Shown here: in pieces, positions 32,726 to 39,288 of the stretch
How positions within the stretch are numbered: the stretch's first letter is position 1
Layout of the letters: the number at the start of each line of letters is the position of its first letter
Source of the DNA: Bacillota bacterium
Lineage (GTDB): Bacteria > Bacillota > Clostridia > Oscillospirales > Ruminococcaceae
Length of the DNA: 39,855 nt
NCBI GenBank assembly: GCA_023433405.1
Contig: JAEZCT010000023.1
Span: 1 to 39,855, forward strand
Direction: 5' to 3'
Position numbers and translations under genes: made by a program
Notes under the pieces: model-generated
Database searches by the model: none
What the model saw: only the letters and a program-made list of their open reading frames with translations
Told to the model about the DNA's origin: nothing

Positions 32726-33172
32726 TATGGTTTATTGGAGTATCCAAAAGGCGATTTTAAAAACTATGTGATTAGTCGGCTTTTAGGGAACCATCATCAA
32801 GTTGTTGGAACGTCGGCTCCCGCGCCGACAGGCGGCTTACTTTTCTTGTTCGAGAAAAGTAAGCAAAAGCGAAGCAGGGACACCCTGCACCCAGCTCAAA
32901 ACAAGGGCAAACGAAGATTGACTCTTGAGACGAAGAACCTTCGGCGCAAGCGCGTAAAGCTCAGTGGGGTAGCTGCGTTACGCGCTTGCGAAAATACAAA
33001 AGAATTTTTTCCAAAAATTCTTTTGTATTTTTACCCTTCGGCAAAATCCTGATGCCCCCCGTATTTTGCCCTTGCTTTTCGCCCTGGTCTGTAGTTCTTC
33101 CTTTTTTCCCACACCAGCCACACAAGGCTATTTTGGTGTCGGGTTACGGGGGTACGGGGTACTCCATTATCG
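32726..33172 (+). repeat. Hairpin-rich 445-bp repeat, copy D (complete)
   Basis: Best copy for describing the element. From left: end TATGGTTTATTGGAGTATCC; GTCGGC/GCCGAC (32812-32829); a perfect 12-bp GCTTACTTTTCT/AGAAAAGTAAGC hairpin (32835-32864); GCAGGG/CCCTGC (32874-32888); CGCAAGCGCGTAA/TTACGCGCTTGCG (32945-32990); a 19-bp AT-rich hairpin with loop TCC (32991-33031); GGCAAAAT/ATTTTGCC (33040-33070); an imperfect CTGGTCTG/CACACCAG pair; end TACTCCATTATC. No open frame of interest. Confidence 0.87.
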
Positions 33173-33177
33173 CATAC

Positions 33178-33825
33178 TTAATCTTTAATGGTTAGCCCCA
33201 GCAGGCGCGCAAGCTCTGCCGCCTGGACGGCGGTTACAACCGCCCCCTTTAGCTCCCCGCCCGACAGCACCAGACCGTCAATGCGGCAGGTGGTCAGGTC
33301 TACCCCCGCAAGCGGGGTATGAAACAGGCTTGCCCCCGCAAGGGAGCTATGCAAAAAGGCTAGCCCCGCCGCACGGCACTGGGCAAGGCTTGCCCCGCCA
33401 AGGTCGGTATGGGTAAAGCACACGTTTTTAAAGCTCGCCTGACCAAGGTTTGCAAGGCTTAGGCTGTCCCCCGCAAATACCACATTGCTCAGCGCTGCGT
33501 CTGTGAGGTTAAGCCCAACCCCTTTACAGTCTAGCAGCTCGCAGCGGGTAAAGGAGGCCTCGGCGCAGTCGCAATTGGATAGATCGCAGGAGATAAACAC
33601 GCATTCGGCAAACTCGGCCTTATATAGGGAGCAGCCGCTCAGGCGGCAGCCCTCAAAGCTTGAGCCCAAGCAGCTAAGCCGGGCAAGCGCAAGCCCCGAA
33701 AGCTCCGCCCCTTTTATCCTTACCCCACGCACATCCGTGTCATCGGTAATAGAGCGTAGCAGGTACTCCGCCGCCGCGGCCGGCTCCTCCAGCTGCTTTG
33801 GCAGCCTTGGTTTTTGCGGTGTCAT
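33178..33825 (-). CDS. Pentapeptide-repeat protein
   Basis: 215 residues, mostly A(D/N)LXX-type units from about residue 30 to 195 (GAELSGLAL, SSFEGCRLSGCSLYKAEFAECVF, and so on), which fold as a right-handed square beta-helix. The repeats are unusually rich in cysteine and serine. Such proteins range from DNA-mimic gyrase protectors to unknown roles; nothing here decides which. GGGAGG precedes the ATG by about 10 nt. Confidence 0.88.
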   Translation of the reverse strand: MTPQKPRLPKQLEEPAAAAEYLLRSITDDTDVRGVRIKGAELSGLALARLSCLGSSFEGCRLSGCSLYKAEFAECVFISCDLSNCDCAEASFTRCELLDCKGVGLNLTDAALSNVVFAGDSLSLANLGQASFKNVCFTHTDLGGASLAQCRAAGLAFLHSSLAGASLFHTPLAGVDLTTCRIDGLVLSGGELKGAVVTAVQAAELARLLGLTIKD

Positions 33826-34058
33826 AATGCATTAGCCTCCCGATGGTGACGTTTCTCCCTATTATAGCACTGTTGGCAAGGGGTTTGCAAAAAAACAGGG
33901 GAAAAAGCGGCGGCTCTACGATTCGTTTACCGATTATTCTGCGGTGGGTCGGTTGTTTTTTGGGGTTAGGGGACTATAATTAAGGCAGACGGATAAGGGT
34001 GAGCGCACGGGGCATAGCATCACTCCAAACTCTTTACACTAGAAAGGATAGGAAAAGA

Positions 34059-34880
34059 ATGAAAACCGAAAGCATGGCACAACTGATTGCGGGGCTTCGC
34101 AAGGGAAAAAATATGACACAAAAACAGCTGGCGGATAAGCTGCACGTTACCGATAAGGCTGTTTCGAAATGGGAACGGGGAATGGGCTATCCGGATATCG
34201 GGGTGCTTTCCCTGCTGGCGGACGCCCTTGATGTGACGGTAAACGAGCTTCTGGACGGAAAAAAGGGTGAGACCCCCAACAAGGAGCAGGAGCAATTGGT
34301 GGAAAACACCCTGCGGTATGTGCAAAAGGTTCACACAGATAAAAAGGAAACGGCAAAGCAGGTTGCGAAAGCCGCCGTCACCCTTGCGTTTTTAACGGGC
34401 ATTGTGGTTTGCCTGATTTGCGATTTCGCAATTGCCGGAACAATGACCTGGTCGTGGTTCCCGGTTGTCTCCACCGTTTTTGTGTGGCTTGTGGCTATGC
34501 CGGCGCTGCATATGAAAAAGCGGGGCGTGCTGTTTTCACTCATTGCGCTAAGCGTGCTCGTATTCCCCTTCATACTGGCGCTAAACGCGTTGATAGGCAC
34601 GGATATTCTTACGGTGGGGATTCCCTGTGCGCTGATAGGAATCGTCTATCTTTGGGTGGTCTATACAGTCTTTGCGCTTAAACGGGCAAACGCTTGGGCA
34701 GCGGGTGGAATTTGTGTGCTGTCCGCCATCCCGGCTACGGCGACATGCAACGCCTTAATTGCTCATCTTTTGGATGCGCCCCGCATCGATATATGGGATG
34801 TGCTATCCTATGCCATCCTGCTTTTGGCGGCGGCGGTGCTGTTTATTCTGGGGCGGGGCGTAAACGGGCGCAGGGCATAG
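34059..34880 (+). CDS. XRE-family regulator with membrane domain
   Basis: 273 residues from the ATG at 34059, chosen for its AAAGGAT 8-10 nt upstream; an in-frame extension to 33999 lacks such a site. The N-terminal helix-turn-helix reads NMTQKQLADKLHVTDKAVSKWERGMGYPD at about 18-46, followed by LADALDVTVNELLDGKK. After a charged linker there are about six membrane helices (112-265). The fusion is common in Firmicutes and usually senses the envelope or a neighbouring function; the target is unknown. TATAAT near 33975 may be its promoter. Confidence 0.88.
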   Translation: MKTESMAQLIAGLRKGKNMTQKQLADKLHVTDKAVSKWERGMGYPDIGVLSLLADALDVTVNELLDGKKGETPNKEQEQLVENTLRYVQKVHTDKKETAKQVAKAAVTLAFLTGIVVCLICDFAIAGTMTWSWFPVVSTVFVWLVAMPALHMKKRGVLFSLIALSVLVFPFILALNALIGTDILTVGIPCALIGIVYLWVVYTVFALKRANAWAAGGICVLSAIPATATCNALIAHLLDAPRIDIWDVLSYAILLLAAAVLFILGRGVNGRRA

Positions 34881-34943
34881 CGGTTTAATTGGCACGGGGT
34901 TTGCATTAGGCTTTTTATGCGCAAATATTTTTTTAAAAAATGC

Positions 34944-34974
34944 TTGACTCTCACGCTGCGTAATAGTGTAAGGT
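34944..34974 (+). promoter_or_regulatory. MerR-type promoter with 19-bp spacer
   Basis: TTGACT (34944-34949) and TAAGGT (34969-34974) are 19 bp apart, the over-long spacing that MerR-family activators correct by twisting DNA. The spacer is an imperfect dyad (CTCACGCTGCGTAATAG). The MerR/TipAS gene follows after 50 bp, so autoregulation is likely. Confidence 0.7.
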
Positions 34975-35026
34975 AAAACCAAGGGAAGAAAACAGTCTAT
35001 ACCGCCAAGGGAAGGGAGCGAAAACA

Positions 35027-35770
35027 ATGAAACGGACGGTTCGTGAGGTATCGGCTTTTGCGGGGGTCAGTGTGCGCACACTGCATTATTATGATGAGAT
35101 TGGCTTACTCTCGCCCAGTGAGGTTACCCCGGCGGGGTACCGCCTGTATGACGATACCGCCCTAGAGCGTCTGGGACAGATTCTGTTTTTTCGTGAGCTA
35201 GATTTTGCCCTGGCGGACATTAAGCGGATAATAGACAGTCCTTCCTTTGATAAGCACCGGGCAATGGAGAGCCACCGAGAGCTGCTGCTGCTTAAAGCAA
35301 AGCGGCTGGAACGCCTCATTACGCTGGTGAATGACGCACTTAACACAGAGAAAGGAGTAACAGGCATGAATTTAGAAGCATTTGATATGACCGAAATTGA
35401 GGAGGCACAACGGCGCTACGCCGACGAGGTAAAGGAGCGCTGGGGCGGCGGTGAAGCCTATGCGCAAAGCAAGGCGCGCACCGCGAAGTACAAAAAGGAG
35501 GATTATGCGCGTATTGCCGCCGAGGCGAACGTAATCTACGACGGCTTTGCCGCCGAGCTGGGCGGCGACCCCGCCTCCCCCGCCGTGCAACGGCTGGTGG
35601 CGGACTGGCAGGCGCACATTACCAAGAATTATTACGACTGCCCAAACGAGCTGCTTGCCGGTCTTGGCGAGATGTACGCCGCCGACCCCCGCTTTACCAA
35701 GAATATCGATCAGCGCGGCGAAGGGCTTGCCCGGTTTATGAGCGACGCCATCCGGCTGTATTGCAGGTAA
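35027..35770 (+). CDS. MerR-family regulator with TipAS drug-binding domain
   Basis: 247 residues. The MerR helix-turn-helix and wing read REVSAFAGVSVRTLHYYDEIGLLSPSEVTPAGYRLYDD at about 5-42, followed by the dimerisation helix. The TipAS domain (about 125-245) reads YADEVKERWGGGEAYAQSKART, then NYYDCPNELLAGLGEMYAADPRFTKNIDQ. TipAS binds thiopeptide-like compounds in Streptomyces; the ligand here is unknown. There is an internal ATG at the domain junction (GVTGMNLEAF) preceded by AAAGGAG (35350-35356), which could make a stand-alone TipAS form as in tipA. Confidence 0.92.
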   Translation: MKRTVREVSAFAGVSVRTLHYYDEIGLLSPSEVTPAGYRLYDDTALERLGQILFFRELDFALADIKRIIDSPSFDKHRAMESHRELLLLKAKRLERLITLVNDALNTEKGVTGMNLEAFDMTEIEEAQRRYADEVKERWGGGEAYAQSKARTAKYKKEDYARIAAEANVIYDGFAAELGGDPASPAVQRLVADWQAHITKNYYDCPNELLAGLGEMYAADPRFTKNIDQRGEGLARFMSDAIRLYCR

Positions 35771-35817
35771 AGGAGATTGGCAGTATAAGCGCTGCAAGCT
35801 GATGCTAATGGTAAAAC

Positions 35818-35868
35818 TATAAACCGTGCGGCAGCAATGGATTGAGTATTGCCGCCGCGCGGTTTATA
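35818..35868. terminator. Bidirectional hairpin terminator
   Basis: TATAAACCGTGCGGCAGCAAT pairs with the complementary arm ATTGCCGC...GGTTTATA, 21 bp with one G-U and one mismatch, loop GGATTGAGT. The core AAACCGTGCGG recurs in the hairpin at 38469-38540. Confidence 0.75.
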
Positions 35869-35901
35869 ACTAATGATTGATTGAGAGCGCCCAATTAAGG
35901 G

Positions 35902-35930
35902 TTGCTTTCCTGCGCTTGCCGTGGTATAAT
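35902..35930 (+). promoter_or_regulatory. Promoter of the small basic-protein gene
   Basis: TTGCTT, a 17-bp spacer and an extended -10 TGGTATAAT (TATAAT 35925-35930). Confidence 0.65.
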
Positions 35931-36035
35931 CGTCACCGCCGAAGGCTTTATACGAGTGCCGTTTCGCATTTTATCATTTTAGTATTTTTGTATTGCAAAA
36001 AGCATAGCTCATTCGGCAGGAAGGAAACGCAAACA

Positions 36036-36254
36036 ATGGAACGCTTTGTACCAACCGAAAAGCTCTCGAAAAAAGAGAAGGAGCTGCTTGCCAAAAAGCG
36101 GCGTGTGACATGGGCTATCAACCCCGTTACGAGAAAGCCCCAAAACCCCAAGGCTTACAACAGAAACGCAAGCAAAAAGAAGCTTCAAAAAGGAGATGAT
36201 CTCACCTTTGGAGCTTCTTTTTATTTTGCTTATTTGTATACAAATTTAGTATAA
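36036..36254 (+). CDS. Small basic protein of unknown function
   Basis: 72 residues, MERFVPTEKLSKKEKELLAKKRR..., highly basic up to about residue 50 (TRKPQNPKAYNRNASKKKLQKG). AGGAAGGAAA lies 8-10 nt before the ATG and a good promoter lies at 35902-35930. The last 25 residues are encoded by a terminator hairpin and its T-run (36174-36230), giving the odd FYFAYLYTNLV end. Either most transcripts stop before the stop codon or the true gene is frameshifted. The basic part resembles small ribosome- or nucleic-acid-associated proteins, but I recognise no family. Confidence 0.6.
   Translation: MERFVPTEKLSKKEKELLAKKRRVTWAINPVTRKPQNPKAYNRNASKKKLQKGDDLTFGASFYFAYLYTNLV
36174..36230 (+). terminator. Terminator overlapping the 3' end of the small basic-protein gene
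   Basis: AAAAAGAAGCT (36174-36184) pairs with AGCTTCTTTTT (36212-36222), with inner AAAGG/CCTTT and GAGAT/ATCTC pairing. TTATTTTG continues the T-run. Confidence 0.7.
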
Positions 36255-36331
36255 AATACTCTGGACAAGCCCCCAAAAAAGGGGTATAATTTAATCGAAA
36301 ATCATATAAATGATTAAGGGGGCAAACTACC

Positions 36332-36919
36332 TTGACCAGTGGGTTTTTCGCCATGCTATCGCGCATGAAATACATTAACCGCTGGGGGCTGATGAGAGGT
36401 AACCGCGCTGAAAACCTGAGTGAACACAGCCTGGATACCGCCGTGCTTGCCCACGCCCTTGCCGTCATTCGCAACCGGCGGTTTGGCGGGTCGGTAGACC
36501 CCGCAAAGGCCGCGCTGCTTGCCCTTTATCACGACGCACACGAAATTATCACCGGCGACCTGCCCACCCCTGTAAAATACCTCAACAACGAGATTACCGG
36601 GGCGTATAAGAAAGTAGAGCACGCCGCCGCGAACCGTTTACTTGCCATGCTGCCCAACGACCTTTTGCCTGATTACGCGCCCCTCCTGCTGCCCGATGAA
36701 GATGGGCAGCGCGAGCTTTTGACCTTGGTCAAGGCCGCGGATAAGCTCTCGGCGCTCATCAAATGCATTGAGGAAGAAAGCTCCGGCAACGGCGAGTTTA
36801 TTTGTGCCAGGGATACCACGCTGAGGACGCTTTTAGGCTTGGAATTGCCCGAGGTTACCGTATTTCTCGAGCAGTTTCTCCCGGCGTACCACCTCACGTT
36901 GGATCAACTGAATACATGA
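36332..36919 (+). CDS. yfbR: HD-domain 5'-nucleotidase (YfbR-like)
   Basis: 195 residues from TTG at 36332, with GGGGG 9 nt upstream. Family signatures are MKYINRWGLMRGNRAENLSEHS, where the EHS histidine is a metal ligand, LYHDAHEIITGDLPTPVKY with the HD pair, and a late DKLSALIKCIEEE carrying the last aspartate. E. coli YfbR dephosphorylates dNMPs; the same activity is expected. It is followed after 20 bp by the ECF S-component gene in the same direction. Confidence 0.9.
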   Translation: MTSGFFAMLSRMKYINRWGLMRGNRAENLSEHSLDTAVLAHALAVIRNRRFGGSVDPAKAALLALYHDAHEIITGDLPTPVKYLNNEITGAYKKVEHAAANRLLAMLPNDLLPDYAPLLLPDEDGQRELLTLVKAADKLSALIKCIEEESSGNGEFICARDTTLRTLLGLELPEVTVFLEQFLPAYHLTLDQLNT

Positions 36920-36939
36920 TCTGTAAAAGGAGATCAACT

Positions 36940-37524
36940 ATGAAAAGCAAAAGTACACGCTGGATTGCACGCACCGCCCTTATGCTCGCTCTGCTCGTGG
37001 TCGCACAGTTCGTCGGCAGCAAGCTTGTTCCGGCGGGCGCGGCAATCTTAGGTCCGATGAGCGTCACCCAGCTCATCACCGGCTCCCTCGTGAATATGAT
37101 CTTGATTGTAACGGCAGCCCTTGTGGGGGTTTGGAGCGGCATTACCGTAGGGGTTCTTTCCTCGGTGCTTGCTCTTGTGCTGGGCATTCAGGGTCAGCCC
37201 ATTATCACCCCCGCCATCGCTCTTGGCAACGTAGTCATTGTGCTGGTTACCTGGTTCTTCTTCTCCCTAGCCGCGAAAAAACAGCAAAAGCCTTATGGCA
37301 GTCTTGGTATTGCCGGTATTATTATAGGTGCGGGGCTGAAGTTCGCGTTTTTGTCCCTTACTGTTCCCGCCCTGCTTTCCCTCTTGCCTGAGCTAAAGCC
37401 GGAGGTAGCAAATAAGCTTTCCCTGATGTTCTCGTACCCTCAGCTCGCTACCGCACTGCTTGGCGGCGTGCTTGCGCTGCTTTTAATCGCGCCGCTTTCC
37501 AAGGCGCTGAAAAGCCAGGGTTAA
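36940..37524 (+). CDS. ECF transporter substrate-binding (S) component
   Basis: 194 residues, about six membrane helices, from the ATG at 36940 with AAGGAG 9-10 nt upstream. The N-terminal TRWIARTALMLALLVVAQ is the segment that binds the T-component in S-components; later QLITGSLVNMILIVTAALVGVWSGITVGVLS fits the family. Substrate-defining residues are not recognisable to me. No energising ATPase or T-component lies nearby, so it would share the general EcfAA'T module. Being in one unit with a nucleotidase could hint at a nucleoside- or vitamin-like substrate, but this is weak. Confidence 0.85.
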   Translation: MKSKSTRWIARTALMLALLVVAQFVGSKLVPAGAAILGPMSVTQLITGSLVNMILIVTAALVGVWSGITVGVLSSVLALVLGIQGQPIITPAIALGNVVIVLVTWFFFSLAAKKQQKPYGSLGIAGIIIGAGLKFAFLSLTVPALLSLLPELKPEVANKLSLMFSYPQLATALLGGVLALLLIAPLSKALKSQG

Positions 37525-37567
37525 CCTGCCCTGTTTTGCACATACTAGCCTATAGCCTTTAATTATA

Positions 37568-37605
37568 ACGCAACCGTTTCCGGCTTTGTCATGAAACGGT
37601 TGCGT
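37568..37605. terminator. Hairpin after the ECF gene
   Basis: ACGCAACCGTTTC (37568-37580) pairs perfectly with GAAACGGTTGCGT (37593-37605), 12-nt loop. The T-run is weak (ATCATTATC). Confidence 0.6.
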
Positions 37606-37655
37606 ATCATTATCAGTTTAGCATAAACGCCATAGGAAAGGGTGACCGCACGAAT

Positions 37656-37967
37656 ATGGAGCCCGGGATTTTAGACAGCATACGCGGTGTGGCAAAAAGT
37701 ATAGAGGCAGGTCTTTCGCCGGAGCATATCATCCTTTTCAGTCATAAAACAGGCGTGGCGGGCAAGCTCATAAGCTTTAAGCTGTGCGTGGTCATTGACG
37801 GCGGCGAGAGGGAAAAAACCGAAGCGGAGCGGCGCGTTTACCTGGAGGTGGATTCCGAAATCCCCTTTGATGTGGTGCTGTACACCTCCAAGGAATGGCG
37901 GGAGCTGCTGGGTATTCCCCACTCGTTTGCAAGCAGTATAAACGAAACGGGGTATGTGTTTGTATGA
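37656..37967 (+). CDS. Degenerate nucleotidyltransferase-fold (MNT-like) protein
   Basis: 103 residues. The layout (N-terminal helix, HIILFSHKTG, a strand LISFKLCVVID, then IPFDVVLYTSKEW) follows minimal nucleotidyltransferases. However, the G-S motif is FSHKTG and the DxD metal ligands are absent (FKLCVVIDGG in place of SDIDLLV). The C-terminal INETGYVFV is typical of the NTase partner of HEPN pairs. Its stop overlaps the HEPN start (ATGA). It is probably an antitoxin-like partner without AMP-transferase activity. Confidence 0.72.
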   Translation: MEPGILDSIRGVAKSIEAGLSPEHIILFSHKTGVAGKLISFKLCVVIDGGEREKTEAERRVYLEVDSEIPFDVVLYTSKEWRELLGIPHSFASSINETGYVFV

Positions 37968-38428
37968 GCCGTCGTTATCTTCGTACCTCGGATAGCCGCC
38001 GCCACCTGGACTGGCTCAATAAGGCGAATGAGGATATGCGCGCCGCCGAGCTTTTGGTGGAGCACCCCGATTGCTATAATATGTGTGCGTTTCACTGCCA
38101 GCAGACCATAGAGAAGGCGCTAAAGGCGTTTTTGCTCATCGTATCCGACCGCCTGCTGGATGGACATAACCTCACCTGGCTGTGCCGTCAGGCGCTGCGT
38201 TACGATAAGGCGTTTGAACAATGGCTGGATGAAAGCGCCACCCTCAACCGGTTTTACATTGAAACCCGCTACCCCGCCGATGTTTCGCTTGCCATCAATA
38301 AGGAGCGAATCCACCAGATTTATGGAATGGCGCGGGAGATGGTGGAGTTTATCCGTGAGCAGATAGAGGATGAGGAGGAGGACGAGCCGCCCAAGGACCC
38401 CGTTGCGGCGCTGGAGGCGGAGCGCTGA
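37964..38428 (+). CDS. HEPN-domain protein
   Basis: 154 residues. The HEPN four-helix core shows WLNKANEDMRAAELLVEH, CAFHCQQTIEKALKAFLLI (about 41-59), then RLLDGHNLTWL with an R-x4-H arrangement (Arg63, His68), as in HEPN ribonucleases, and the RFYIETRYP signature at about 96-104. The tail is acidic (EQIEDEEEDEPPKDP). It is translationally coupled to the NTase-fold protein. HEPN/MNT pairs act as toxin-antitoxin modules in several bacteria; toxicity here is inferred. Confidence 0.87.
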   Translation: MSRRYLRTSDSRRHLDWLNKANEDMRAAELLVEHPDCYNMCAFHCQQTIEKALKAFLLIVSDRLLDGHNLTWLCRQALRYDKAFEQWLDESATLNRFYIETRYPADVSLAINKERIHQIYGMAREMVEFIREQIEDEEEDEPPKDPVAALEAER

Positions 38429-38468
38429 ACGACTGATGCGATAGCCAATGTGAAAGTGTAAAAGGTAT

Positions 38469-38540
38469 AGTATTAGGGTCTCATGATAAACCGTGCGGTA
38501 AAGCGTACTGCCGCACGGTTTATCATGAGACCCTAATACT
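38469..38540. terminator. Exceptionally long perfect hairpin abutting a MITE
   Basis: Two 30-nt arms (38469-38498 and 38511-38540) are exact complements around a 12-nt loop. The right arm ends TAATACT, overlapping the first bases of the adjoining MITE. The core AAACCGTGCGG recurs at 35822-35831. It ends the NTase/HEPN unit. Confidence 0.75.
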
Positions 38541-38637
38541 AATCTCCTCAAAAAGAGTCGATAAAAATCCGCGTGAAAACCCATAAATTAAAGCTTTTCA
38601 CTTGGTTTTTATACTCTTTTAAATCGGATATTAGTAT
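38536..38637. repeat. 102-bp palindromic MITE, copy 4
   Basis: Same orientation and nearly the same sequence as copies 1 and 2. Its left end is fused into the preceding 30-bp hairpin. Confidence 0.88.
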
Positions 38638-38652
38638 AAAATGTGATTTGTG

Positions 38653-38799
38653 TTAATCCTTTTTATTCTTCTCAATGCGTCGAATAACAAAATGCGCAAG
38701 GATAATGCCTAGGGCAATTTGAATAACCGTCACGATAAAGTTACCCAGGAATGCGGCAACAGTAATCATTGTTGGTAATATACTGTATATAACCGGCAT
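38653..38799 (-). CDS. Small membrane protein, 48 residues
   Basis: An ATG at 38799 has an excellent GGAGGTG 10 nt upstream. The product begins MPVIYSILPTMITVAAF, has one long hydrophobic stretch (about 10-37, possibly two short helices) and a basic end HFVIRRIEKNKKD. This shape is shared by type I toxins and small holin-like peptides, but I cannot assign a family. It lies between a MITE and repeat copy E; the repeat begins about 20 bp upstream of its ribosome site. Confidence 0.7.
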   Translation of the reverse strand: MPVIYSILPTMITVAAFLGNFIVTVIQIALGIILAHFVIRRIEKNKKD

Positions 38800-38835
38800 A
38801 GCTTATAACACCTCCGTTCATGAGAATATGTTGTA

Positions 38836-39135
38836 TAGCTTATTGGAGTATCTAAAACCAATCGAATAAGCTTCGTGAAATGGTCGGCTTTTCGATAATT
38901 ATCATCAAGTTGTTGGAACGTAGGCAACCGCGCCGACAGTACGAAGCACCTTCGGCGCAAGCGTGTAAAGCTCAAAGGGGCAGCTGCGTTACGCGCTTGC
39001 GAAAATGCAAAAGTATTTTTTTCAAAAATTATTTACCGTTTTTACCCTTGCCTTTCGCACTGGTCTTTAGTTCCTCCTTTTTCCCGCACCTGCCACACAA
39101 GGCTATTTTGGTGCTGGATTACGGGAGGACTTTAT
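38836..39135 (+). repeat. Hairpin-rich 445-bp repeat, copy E (internally deleted)
   Basis: Left end GCTTATTGGAGTATC. The GTCGG hairpin is degraded. The roughly 110 bp from the CTTTTCT/AGAAAAG hairpin through GCAGGG/CCCTGC are missing: GCCGACAG joins directly to TACGAAGCACC. The CGCAAGCG...CGCTTGCG inverted repeat is kept. The AT-rich hairpin is imperfect here. It ends near GGACTTTATTATTCC. Confidence 0.8.
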
Positions 39136-39288
39136 TATTCCATAGTATACCAAAATAAAAGCGAGAAGAAAAGCGCGTCCCGGGCGTAATAGTAAAATAT
39201 TGCGAGAATTTTTGTCGGAGCATGCACGTGCGTTTCATAAACTTTTCAACTGTCACCAGATAGGATATAATGACTAAGGGTGATAAGA

